Source: Rhizoctonia solani
Taxonomy: Eukaryota; Basidiomycota; Agaricomycetes; Cantharellales; Ceratobasidiaceae
Reading direction: 5' to 3'
NCBI RefSeq assembly: GCF_016906535.1
Contig: NC_057373.1
Coordinates: 2,170,001-2,234,000, forward strand
DNA length: 64,000 bases
Shown here: in pieces, positions 47,774 through 58,338 of the stretch
How positions within the stretch are numbered: the stretch's first letter is position 1
Layout of the letters: each line of letters starts with the position of its first letter
Made by a program: the position numbers and the translations under genes
Notes under the pieces: model-generated
Seen by the model: the letters and a program-made list of their open reading frames with translations, nothing else
What the model was told of the DNA's origin: nothing
Database searches by the model: none

Positions 47774-49644
47774 TTATGATCGTTTGACAGTGTATCCTGA
47801 TTCGGGCAATGGGAAAGCTTCTACGTCCCGGCTGAGTGCCAAGGTATCCAAGCTCGCTCGAACGATTTGTTTGCCGCCTACAGCGCCCAAGTCGACGTCG
47901 ACGTTAGTATCCAGCGAGTCTCGCGGGGCTCCGCCTGCCGGGCCGAATTGGAACGGGAACGCTTCGAGACCAGAAGACGATACACCCGACGCACTTGAGA
48001 ACGTGGACATTCCAAGCGTGTGTCTCGAAGGTGGAAGACGAGCAACTTGGCCCTGTTCGAGTGCTTCTTCTTCTTGTCGTGCGAGCTCGGATAGTGTTGG
48101 GACGGGAGGGACAGGCGGAGGGTTGTGGTCTGCGAGAGATTCGGAAACGGACATGGCGAGCGAACCGGGTCTAAGGTTTGTAGATTCGGCGCCCTGGCCG
48201 ACCGGACTAGGGGGGACGAATGGGAAGCCAGCGAGGATCGAATCCGCAACACTTGCTCCTGATGTGCGACGTACAGGAACGGGGGGAAGGGTGTTTATAT
48301 CTTCTTCACTTGCTGATGCACTGCCCAATACGACCCTGTGCGCCTCTCCTTCAATCACAGTTCCAATACTGCTCGGACGACTGTCGTACCCCACCGGTTC
48401 GGCCAGGAAGGTGGTAGAATTGGGTTGGACTGGGGACTTGGATGCTCGAATGTCTCGTCCTGGCACACCGGGTTGTCCAAAAGTGTTGACAGAGCGCACA
48501 GAGTAACTAGCCGTCTCGTTTTCCTTGTCCGCAAATGGGTCTCCACCTTCGCTCTCGGGCGAGAACGGCGATCGCTCGGCGATGTGTTCGGGCGGGAATT
48601 CAGGGAGGGGAGGGACGGTACCGGCACTCTTCTTGCTCCGCTGTGAGAAACTACGGATGAGATCTGCGCCTGTACCTGAGCCTGGTGTGGGCGGACCACT
48701 GCTGAGCCCTGCGGCAGGGACCTGAACGACTGCTGGACGTGCGACTCCGAGAACTTGACGGACTCCTCCCTGGGCTTGGGAGACGACGACGGGGGTGTCG
48801 CTGTACATGAAGCTGCCAACACTGGAGATGGTCGATGCGCGAGAGGCGCCAGAACGCTGGCTCGCAGCGTAGGGACTAGAGAATCGTGGAGGACGCAGGT
48901 CTTGGCCGACGGACAAGCGAGAAGCTGCAGATTTGGGAGGTTCGAGCTTAAGGTTGAGATCAGGTGATCGGTGGGGTCTCGAGGGAGGAAGACTGGTAAC
49001 CGATTGGCGATGACCGTCTGCGAGGGACATGCTGGCCGAGTTCGGGGGGACATAGGCAATAGGAATCACATGAGAGGAGTTTCCGCTGCGGACCGAGAGT
49101 GCGTCTGCAAAAGGATCGAGGTTAATGTCCGATGCGGCGTAATGGAGTGTGTGACTCGTGCCGTTGGCATTGGCGTTGGGAGTACGCGGTGAGGCAGGTG
49201 TGCTGAGCAGTGTGGGCGGCTTTTCGCCAGCGGGTGTCCCGACAGGAGTGCCAGTGGGACCGCCTTCGACGGTGTACGGGGTCGCTCGTTTGGCAGCGAT
49301 CACCTGGGCTGCTTTGCGTGCTGCCCGTCGACGTCGGAGAAACCAGAGCATGGCGGCGAGCAGTGCGGTGACCACTACGCAGCTGACGACGGCCCCTGCT
49401 ACCGCTCCTTCACTAATCGATCCGCTTGCGGGCCTCGAGTTTGGAGTGCAGATCACCTTGTCGCATTGATCACACGTCCTAGGAATAATGAGCAAAATTC
49501 AAGCAATTTACCTCTTTTGCAGACGTACCGGAAAATAATCTGGCATGATTCATCGGCCTTGCAATTGCACACTGGTGTAGGGCATGCATCCACAGACAGC
49601 TCACAGCGCTTGCCCAACAAAGTAAATGGGATACCGTGGTACAT
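47774..49644 (-). CDS. Opy2-like single-pass membrane anchor
   Basis: Fungal membrane anchor of the Opy2 type, which in yeast holds Ste50 at the plasma membrane for HOG MAPK signalling. The short extracellular Cys-rich domain, split by a 50-nt intron (49479-49528), reads CELSVDACPTPVCNCKADES, then CQIIFRTCDQCDKVIC, matching the Opy2 eight-cysteine pattern. It is followed by SISEGAVAGAVVSCVVVTAL and LAAMLWFLRRRRAARKAA: one membrane helix and a basic stop-transfer. The cytoplasmic tail of about 500 residues is Ser/Pro-rich and disordered and ends FPLPESGYTVKRS. The first ATG (49644) gives MYHGIPFTLLGKRCELS with no obvious signal peptide. The same frame is open upstream and encodes a hydrophobic stretch, so the true start may be missed. 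Confidence 0.85.
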
Positions 49645-49973
49645 TGGAGTGGGAGGGCGGGGAGAGGATGCCAGGAAGGGGTAGAGAGCGAGTGATATGC
49701 TGAGATAAAGAGCGACGACGACGACCAGCGGCGGTCGACTAGCGATGAAGAGAGTCGTGGAGGAGAGAGCAATCTAATACACCACCAACCTACTTCACTA
49801 CATCAGCCACGATGGCAACCATTTCAACCTCGCTATTTATTCAGCCCAGGCCCCATCACGTAAGCTTTCTAGTCCCGACCGCAGCCTTAGTCCCCCGGCC
49901 CTTGGCGCTAACGCTACATGCATACTCCCGGACTTGCATTTAGTGAGTGATAGTAGCCAGTATATTGTTCTAT
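49645..49973. other. Spacer upstream of the OPY2-like gene
   Basis: 329 bp between the OPY2-like start and the ERV25-like stop, both minus. The part 49645-49773 is an open frame continuous with OPY2 (see findings). Confidence 0.5.
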
Positions 49974-50816
49974 CTAATCGATCAAGTATTTTCGCCTGAA
50001 GAAGTTCCTCAAATGCAGTATTTGCCAGGCTCCTAATGCAACCAGTGCGACAATGGTCACCCATGCAAAATTCACCACCCTACGCTGCGTCGATTCTATT
50101 TACACATTCGGCGTATCAGTGCTCCGCCGCGGAGAACTGTAATAATCCCAACTCACCGTTGGTGTCCCTCATGCGCATTTCTCTCCGCTTCAAATAGCCA
50201 AATTCGTCTGTAATTTCCTGTACGACCGCCTCCAGTTTGCGCATTTCCGTTTCCAGCCCTGACAACGACTCTTGGTTCGCAATGGCACTAAGCAATAAAA
50301 CAGTAGGTTTGTACCCGCTTCTGTTAATATGCATGTCCACACTCACTTGTAATCCACTGCGTCTGCGCCAATGTCCACGTCCAAATCAATAACCCTAGCC
50401 TGATCCGCCGAAATAACACCTGTTGGGTCCCAAAGTCAATAACCTCCCTCTTCATTTCCCCTGAGCTATTTCCCAAAAAACTTACTCCCCACCAACGTAT
50501 TTGTAAAACAAATCCCTACGTCGCCTTCACCATGAGCCGTGATCGCAACCCTCGTCTCGGACTTTAAGCCCTTTTTGCTCAAATACATATGTTGGTGTTC
50601 TGATCTGTCTACGACATCGACGTCAATTCGTTGGTTTTCCCCAGGACCGAGGTTGGCAGTGATAACCACCAACGCGCCATCGTGCGCCGCGTTCCATATA
50701 CACTTTCGAATAGGATTTTTGGATGCTGGAAGAGCGAATTTGATAGCTGCAGTTTGCAGAGGTGATAATAAGAAGGCTAGTAAGAGTACAGAGAGCGAAA
50801 TACGGGGTCGTAACAT
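49974..50816 (-). CDS. ERV25: p24 cargo receptor, Erv25/TMED10-like
   Basis: Type I membrane protein of the emp24/gp25L/p24 family, cycling between ER and Golgi in COPI/COPII vesicles. The signal peptide is MLRPRISLSVLLLAFLLSPL. The GOLD domain has KFALPASKNPIRKCIWNAAH and GDVGICFTNT with the two conserved cysteines. A coiled coil follows (LSGLETEMRKLEAVVQEITD, EFGYLKRREMRMRDTN), then STQRRVVNFAWVTIVALVAL with GAWQILHLRNFFRRKYLID: the membrane helix and a short cytosolic tail with a diphenylalanine and dibasic COP-binding motif. About five exons; the stop is at 49974-49976. The LHLRNFF-RKYLI tail favours Erv25 over other p24 subfamilies. It is head-to-head with NUP2, 150 bp apart. Confidence 0.93.
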
Positions 50817-50966
50817 CGTGCAAAGCAATAATAGAGTGAGGAGCGTAAAGTAAGTAAGGAAGGGACGTGTCGAGAGGGTTAAGCGCCGGGACCGAGGGAG
50901 AGCCCCAAGCGCTGGATGAGAGAGCGTGTTGTTTTGAACTTTGACTACGATTTCTGCGATTGAGAT

Positions 50967-53327
50967 ATGGCCAAGCGAGCGTCCGAACACCAGATTACGA
51001 GGGACGACGCGAGCGACGATGAAGATGTGAGTACATTAATTCTTGACTTTTTTTCGCATGCTCATAGACAACTACAGCAACAAGTCAAAGTCGGAATGAG
51101 CAAAGCCGATGCGAGTGTGCTTGCTACTCGACAGTACGTCACCATCCACTCGCTCGCCATTGTAATTTTTTCATTAAGATATCTATGTTCGCAGAATAAA
51201 AGGCCTTCCAAAACGCAAGGGCGCCACTCCTCTCGCAACATCCGCAAGTTCATCCAACTCGTCATCCGTAAGCTCCACATGGTCCCACAAGCGTCACTTT
51301 TAGTAACACAATCCATCCTATAGGCCGATCCGAGTCCAAGGATGGGGTCGTTTGCGGGATTCGGGGCTCCCGCTGCTTCCCCTGCTGCTGCCTCTTCAGA
51401 GACAAAACCAGAGGTTTGTGCTTTTGGTTATTTGTTGGGTGGCATTGACTTACATTGCATGTCCCAGGCTCCGCGATTCGCCGGGTTCGCTGGATTCGGA
51501 GCTGCTCCTGCTTCAGCTCCTGCTCCTGTTCCCACAGCCAAACCAGCCGAGGTGAGTGGTGATATCATAGGTGTACAGCCCTCCAGTCTCATGATGTCCG
51601 CACAGACGCCACGTTTCGCAGGATTTATGGGATTCGGTGCAGCACCTAAGTCCGCCGCTCCTGCCTCGACTTCTTCAGCCGAGACTAAACCTGCATTCAC
51701 TGGGTTCGGTACAGCCAAGTCTACTACTACCGCAACATTCGCACCTACATCATCTCCCTTTGGCTCTTTTTCTGCACCCAAACCCGAACCTCCCAAGTCC
51801 GACCCCGAGCCCAAGGAGAATACGAACGTGGATACGGACGCGGCGCTCAAGTACTGGACTTCATTGCGCGGGTTAAATCATGCGTTTGTGGAGAACATCA
51901 AGAAATCTTACGAGGGCGACATGTTCTCCGATTTGACTGGGCCAGTGAAGCAGTACCAAGAGTTTAGGGAAAAGATTGTAAAAGAGTACGAAGATTCGAA
52001 GAAATCTTCTGGAAAGAAGCCTGCAGAGACCAAGTCGACGTTTTCGTTTGGTGCATCGACTTCGGCTTCTTCACCGTTTACTTTTGGTGCTCCCAAGGCG
52101 CCCGCCGAGTCGAAACCTACTCTGCCGATGCCTCCTAAACCTACTTCATTCGGCTCAAAAGATGCACCGCTCGTGACTCCGGCTGCTACACCACCCGTGA
52201 TCCCGCCTTCTCCTAAAAAGCCTGCTCCAATGTTCAACTCGACCGAGGCTCCTGTTCCCGAGGCTACCCCCACACCTTCTCCTATGCCCGAAGGGTCCAC
52301 ACCGAACATATTCGAGGTCGCGGCGAAGAAAAGCGTCGAGGAGAAGAAAGAGGATAAGGATAAACATGCCAGCCCGAGCAAGCCAGCGTTTACGTTTGGA
52401 AGCAGCTCCTCGACCGGGTTCGGTGCTACCTCGAGTCCGTTTGGGTTGGCTACGACGGCCAAACCCGATGCCAAGCCATTTAGCTTTAGCACATCCAATA
52501 CCACCCCTTTCTCCGGGTTCGGAGGCGCGAGCACTACCACCACGGCCAGTGTGGACGGAGCTTCTACGACCGCCACGCCAGGCGCCAGTACACCATCCAA
52601 AGCCTTTACGTTTACGAATCCCCTCTCTACACCCGGGACGCCATTTGCCTTTGGTGCAGGTTCGCCAAAGGGGAACACCACGACCGCTAAACCGGCAGGC
52701 TCGGTCGGATTCTCGTTTGGCGCTAGCCCCCCACGAAAGGAACCCGCTTCGTTCCCGTTCGGCGCTGTTTCCGGCCCGACGTCTGCTGCCGCGACACCTA
52801 AATCCGAAGCGGGCCACGCGACCTCGGACGATGACAAGGACAAGCCCAAGGAAGGTGAATCCGCCGAGAACAAAACGGACGAAGAACCCGATACGGACAA
52901 GGCACAGACCAATGGCGCCGGGGAAGAAAACGAAGACACGGTATTTGGTGCCCGTGCCCGCGTGTTGAGGTTTTACAACCAGGCCTGGGTCGGTGTAGGG
53001 ATCGGCCAGTTCAAGATTAAATATGATCGCGAGACGAAGAAACGACGAGTTTTGCATCGGTTGGAGGGAACCGGGCGGGTGGTTTTGGTGAGTGGACCCA
53101 GATTGCGTTTCTGGGAACCTTGAATTAACTTATTGTGCTAGAATTGTGGTTTGTTCGAAGAGATGAATCCTGTATTGGAGAGTAAAGGACTTATGCGATT
53201 TACTGCTCTTGATGACCAGGGACATCCCATGTTGTACCGCGTCAAGGTTAAGACGGAAGCTGAGGCCGAATCGCTTACGGACTCCCTCAAAGACGCGATA
53301 GAAGCAGCCAAGGGTGACAAGGCTTGA
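50967..53327 (+). CDS. NUP2: Nucleoporin Nup2/NUP50 with RanBP1 domain
   Basis: Mobile FG-nucleoporin that binds importin-alpha and Ran-GTP at the nuclear basket. Exon 1 reads MAKRASEHQITRDDASDDED; later exons give KADASVLATR and then RIKGLPKRKGATPLATS, the N-terminal importin-alpha-binding region typical of Nup50/Nup2. The middle is repeats of GFG, FTFG, FSFG and PFGA in Ser/Thr/Pro-rich sequence. The C-terminal RanBD reads EDTVFGARARVLRFYNQAWV, GVGIGQFKIKYDRETKKRRV, then after the last intron NCGLFEEMNPVLESKGLMRF and VKTEAEAESLTDSLKDAIEA, ending DKA (stop 53325-53327). Large frames on the opposite strand are composition shadows. Frame intact. Confidence 0.95.
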
Positions 53328-53452
53328 TTCTTTTTTTTTTTTTGTTATATGCTCTCGTTTGCTCTTTTGATGGCTAGTACATATATGCACTGCGTATTAT
53401 ACATATTACTGGAAACAAACTCCTTCAGAAAGATATGTGCTCTTGTCAGGTT

Positions 53453-55514
53453 TCAGTCGTATAGAGATGGCAGGGGTTGGAGGGTGGGCAGTGTTGAGGG
53501 AGGAACCCCCGTTTCTTCTGAGCTACTCTCCTCGTCATTGTCATCTCCACTCTCATTATCTTCATCTTCATCCTCATCCTCATCCCCCGAATTCATCTCT
53601 TCGTCGTCATCGTTGGCTTCGCCATCTTCTTCTTCACTTCCCTCATCGCTCTCTAAATCCCCAAACATATTTCCCCCGAAAAAGACATCAGGGAAGATCC
53701 ATCCCTCGTTTGTAGTATTCGTTCGCTCGGGCTTGGGCAGTTCGGTCACATCGGCGACTTTCCATAGCCAGGTTGGCCCTGCGGGGTCGTCTGGCTCATG
53801 GTTATTACCAGTCCATGTTCCGAGGAAGCCGGCTGCCGAACCGGCGTCCCCGAGCTAATAAGAGTTTCAGCCAAAGTTCACCGGAACTAGAAGATACGTA
53901 CTTGCACGGCCTCTGTGACCCAGCGATCATCTGTATCATAACGGGTCACCTATCAATCAAGTCCCTGTGAGCTTCGGAGAAATCAATGTATCTGGAGAAA
54001 GAGCTTACCAAGCGCCATCTGACGTATCCGTTTGAAGTCATGCATACAAACCCATGTACCCCACTGATCATCGTATCGTTTGCAACGCTGAAGCCATTGA
54101 AGTGTAATATCGGTCGATCCTCGAACGGTGGGTCTGCGGGCTCAGCTTTGGTTAGTTTGAGTGTCATAGTGATTATTCGTGTCGCCTCGTTGAAGAGTTT
54201 GTGCTTGCTATCAATACGTCAACCATGCGCACGATTCCGTTATGAATGAATATACACACAAAACTGATGTGTCTAACCCGCCGTTTGGACGTCTGCTGTG
54301 TACCTACATGGCTCAGAACTTCAAGATCGAGAGCATATAATTACGTTATTTTGCACTTACATTATACTCTAGGATATAATTTAGTGTCAAATTATGTTGA
54401 ACATATTAACACCGAACATACCATGAAAATCTCTATAATCCATGAAGCATACTAGCCGCCTCCACACACCTTCAACGCCCGCCCAATCGTTGATCCCTTT
54501 CTCATTTATGCGTGATGGGTTGTTTTTTAGAGCAACGGCTGCGGCTTTTGAGCTGCCACCCCAAACGGCCTGCGGACCTGTCGGAGGAATGGGGTAATTA
54601 TGTCCAATAATTCGCCTTTGGGCAAGATTTTCGATTATTACTCGCTGACATGCTGCAAGATGGACCCAATTCGGCTCCATCCCCCGTTCCGTCATCCTCC
54701 ATGGTCCATGCCAGCCCTCCTGTCGGTAATTCTGAATATTATACACGTACGCTCGGGCGTTTAGGCGAGATTTTTGCGCTAATTCTGAGGGTAGTTTATG
54801 CTCGGCGTTGAAGAAACAAACTTGAAGCTCGGCCGTTAGTTGACGGTCTTCTGAGGAGGGCTGTTCAATATCTGGGTCGTGTAAGAAATGTCGCATGAGA
54901 AATTCGGTGCTAAAACTAGATGGATGGAGTAGCTTTGTTAGCCACGCGACGTTTCGCGAACGAGTAAATTCAATCGATGCGGGAGGTGTTGTTTCAAGGA
55001 TGGACAAAATGGTCCGAATAGCTCTGTAACGCCTGGCAGGTATCCTTTCGTCAGTGGCACACGAGCTGAGCCCTAATTTCGATAGGAACATCTGTGCTGA
55101 TATACGTCGTTCGACTTGGTCTCGCCACCTGAACCTGGTTGGGGGTCTCCCGTTCTCATCTAATAGTTCGTCTGGAATATAGAACTGTAGCCGTTGGTCT
55201 TCGTCTAGATCGGCGTCTGCAAGAGGCGATATGCAAAACCAAGGAGTCCGTATTGCCATGATAGCTTCATTTGCGAGTCTTGGGTCATCCCATATTGAGA
55301 TAAAGAGATCTCTCCAAAGTAAATCACCTAGTCCTTTAATGTAGCTGTGGAGTGCACGGCAAGAGCGAGAAAAAGTAGATACAGTAACAGGAGATAGTTT
55401 CCATATGATGATATTTAGAACATCGGGCGGAAGGTCGAGTAGCTTTATGCTTTGAGTTGATGGACCATTTGAGGATCTAGATGTCGTCTCTGACGAAGCC
55501 AAGGCGCCGATCAT
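53453..55514 (-). CDS. F-box domain protein with acidic C-terminus
   Basis: Probable substrate-recognition subunit of an SCF ubiquitin ligase. After a Ser/Thr-rich N-terminus comes the F-box, SIKLLDLPPDVLNIIIWKLS, continuing into RSCRALHSYIKGLGDLLWRD (about residues 20-70). A long region of the basidiomycete F-box type follows, with LFISIWDDPR, ISAQMFLSKLG, WHGPWRMTERGMEPNWVHLA and VEGVWRRLVCFMDYRDFHG. Further exons give ILHFNGFSVANDTMISGVHG, FVCMTSNGYVRWRLV, and AGFLGTWTGNNHEPDDPAGP. The tail is strongly acidic (MFGDLESDEGSEEEDGEAND). Stop 53453-53455. Roughly five exons, the first one over 1 kb. No leucine-rich or WD repeats seen; the target is unknown. Confidence 0.88.
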
Positions 55515-56741
55515 GCCCAGTTATGAAGGTACGTGTCCAAGCAGCAAGCGAATGGATGCGTTGCGACTGTCAAACGAAATTAATGAGCACGCTAAACTAA
55601 CGTGTGAATAGCGGCGTGCGTGTAAACGGTGAAGCGCACGGTACGACAGCGAGCAGATGACGGTCGATAGGCATTCATAATCCCAACGGGGTCAAATGCA
55701 TTGGTCAGCCTCCACCTACCCACACGTGATGATCCGGCGTAGCCAAACGCCGATTAGCATACAGGCGCACAACCTTTGTGCTGGTATTTAAATAAGTCGA
55801 AGTAAACTCGGCGAAAAATCTAATGTAATAAAAGAGCGCGAGATGAAGCGGGCTTTCCCAAACATGCATCACCGACACTTACACAGGTAGAAGCCTGACC
55901 GTATTAGCATTACCGATTGAGATGTAACTTGGTGCCCGCTCACCATTGAATATGCTTGCGGCATTTAGCAGGGGTACCGGGCTCCCGCAAAAACCTGTGA
56001 AAGGATTAAACACGGAGTTTCAAATATACGTCGTATTACTTCCTGGGAATGTCAAACTTAGTTCAAGTCCCACAGTTACACTGCAGTTAAATAGACATCG
56101 GAGGGTAAGGCTTCAGCTCCTTCAGTGTATCTATAGACCCGCCCGGTCGAAGATGAATAAACAAAATAGTCTAATCTATAATTAGGGACGCATATATATA
56201 CTTGATGTAGGAGTACACACAAATAAAATTTAAGGAAAACAATTCATTCGTCGCCAAGTGATTAATATTCCTTGCAGTTCCAACACTATCGGTAAGAAGC
56301 CCCTTTTTACGAGAAACCGTAGAGCCCAAAAGAGATTAAGTAAGAGCGGATAAACGTAGGCTACATGGCAACGGGACGAAAGGCAAATTGAATTATTCCA
56401 AACTTCTGATGTGCTTGCCGAACTTACGAGGGGAAATATGTCATTACATGCTGGGGGTGTAACCGATACGGGAGTGAGGCGAAACCTAAAACTAGCAGAA
56501 TATGGAGCCAAATTCAACCACAATGGGGTGTATAAACAACATGCGTGGCATTACTCGTGAAAAAGTACAAAAATTTTCAGAGATACGCCAAGTCCGATGA
56601 AAGTGAACATCCACAAACTTGCAGTATCAAAGTGAGTCCGTTCCCGACAAGAAAAGTGATCCAACAAAAGTTATATATGATAACCGACGGGAGAAACAAG
56701 TAAAACCAGAAACAAAACTAAATCTAGGGAAGGTGAGATGC
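55515..56741. other. Spacer with a possible coding remnant
   Basis: 1.23 kb between the F-box start and the stop of the CPL1-like gene. A minus-strand stretch at about 55870-56110 reads SVTVGLELSLTFPGSNTTYI, a stop, then NSVFNPFTGFCGSPVPLLNA, and ISIGNANTVRLLPV. It looks like a secreted-protein fragment but is isolated. A small palindrome CGGCGT...ACGCCG lies near 55735. Nothing else is supported. Confidence 0.45.
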
Positions 56742-57657
56742 TCAGGACTTGATGCATGTCTTGCCATCTTCTTTTGACACAGTGTAGCCAGGTTTGCAGG
56801 TGTATAGCTTGCAAGCACCGGCCTCGCATCCCACATTCCAAGAGTGAGCAACAGCAGTGCAGTCCTGGCCCTCGCCCAGGGAAGAGCACCCACCACAGTG
56901 CTTGATATCTTGATAAGTATCAACGCTAAGAAGAAGTTAGTCGTAAATAACCTGTTGATATTATTGAATATACATACCACTCATAATCAGATGATTTGTT
57001 GAGAGATTTAGCGCCGATTATGGGGCATTCGGTCTTCTTGCTAGGGCATCGCTCAACAATGCGATTGTGGCGCTTGGCTTTCCAGCCATGGTTGCCTCCG
57101 TTATATCCTCCGTTGTTTCCACCGTTATATCCTCCATTGTTGCCCCCATTGTATCCTCCGTTGTATCCACCGTTGTTACCTCCCCCATAAGAGCCACCCG
57201 GAGGAGTTTGCGAAGGGGTAGAGTTGCCGGTGGTAGGAGTGGGATCTTCTTCGCAGCACCAAGATCCTTTAGACCAAGAGAAGCCGCGCTTGCAAGTAGG
57301 CTCAGGAGGGTCTTCATGACGAGGAGTGCAGCAACCCTGCTTGGTGTTCCAGTACCAGTTATCTTTGGGGCAATCGCGGGAGCGGCTAAACATTAAGTCA
57401 GTGTAAGTAACTTGATGTTAAGTTGCATTAATACTCACGGAGGAGTAGGAGGAGCCGAGGGTCCTCCATGGTCAAGGCAGCAACCAAGTTTGGCATACTG
57501 AAAGAATGTAAATCAAAATCACGGTACTCTAAAAATAAGACCGACTAACCCAGAACTGGTTGCCTTTACAGCTGTCGCGAGTTTCAACAGCAGGTTTAGC
57601 TGCTACGAAGCCAACGAGAGCTGCGGAGAAGACGATGATGCTAGTAAAGGATTTCAT
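56742..57657 (-). CDS. CPL1-like cysteine-rich secreted protein
   Basis: Secreted protein with a signal peptide (MKSFTSIIVFSAALVGFVAA). Several Cys-rich segments follow (CKGNQFWYAKLGCC; RDCPKDNWYWNTKQGCC; CKRGFSWSKGSWCC), then a Gly/Asn/Tyr-rich linker of GGYNGG repeats. The C-terminal CPL1-type domain reads CVDTYQDIKHCGGCSSLGEG, then QDCTAVAHSWNVGCEAGACK, ending in TCKPGYTVSKEDGKTCIKS. This domain is common in secreted basidiomycete proteins, including Cryptococcus Cpl1. Stop 56742-56744. Four exons or so. Location outside the cell is strongly suggested; molecular role unknown. Confidence 0.88.
57090..57190. repeat. GGYNGG-coding tandem repeats
   Basis: Short in-frame units of about 12-24 nt, read on the minus strand as (G/N)NGGYNGG, form the linker of the CPL1-like protein. 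This kind of repeat varies easily in copy number between strains. Confidence 0.75.
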
Positions 57658-58338
57658 CGTGCTGCGGATGGTTTGAGATACGGAGTTATAAAAGACTGTG
57701 GTTTTGAGCGAAGGTAAGAGAACGTGGACGCCTGCAACAGACGATTAAGACGATTAGGTCGGGGGTGAGGAAAAAGAAAATCCAAGGGGATGCTTTTACT
57801 GGGTGACTAACCACCGTTCTCTTATACTGTGCGAAGCCCTGCCGGCTCGGCGGTCTGAAACATACGAACATACCCTCATTCTTGCGAAAGGATTTGTCAC
57901 GATGGAAAAGTCAACCTGTGTGGTGTAAAGAAGTCTTTTTCCACGGGTTTAACTTCGCGAAGACGTACTAACGGCCAATAGGAGATGCTTCTACGTGCTC
58001 CACGGCCTTCGTTTCTAGATTACACAAGAACATGTTTGATTTCCCAGATAATCGGCTCGCTCCCCCGTCTCCATCCTCTCAACTAATACTCTATCCTCAA
58101 CAAAATCGCACAGTATTCCCCCTATTTCGACGCATTTATCCATCTACTCTGGCTACCCCGACCTGTCAAACCTGTCAATCATTGACGTCACGGATGTTAG
58201 AATGCCAATGTTGACGACAGTCTTTCCGAAATTTGATATGTCCTTGGCGACGATCCCTATCAATAGCATGCTTCTCGCGCGTAGTAGGACCACTCCTGTT
58301 GTACCCGTACGGGATTCAGGTCAAGTGCATTTTACTAT
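57658..58338. other. Spacer, no gene seen
   Basis: 681 bp between the CPL1-like start and the permease stop (both minus). It holds the CPL1-like promoter. No further feature is supported. Confidence 0.5.

Noticed and set aside
47784..48506. 240-codon plus-strand frame inside the OPY2-like tail
   Set aside because: Shadow of the Ser/Pro-rich OPY2 tail; no start context, no domain, and the minus strand explains the sequence.
51908..53057. Long minus-strand open frames (343 and 300 codons) inside NUP2
   Set aside because: They are antisense to clear FG-repeat and RanBD coding sequence. Their Gly/Val/Leu or Arg/Gly-rich composition is the mirror of the Ser/Pro/Phe repeats, and they show no domain.
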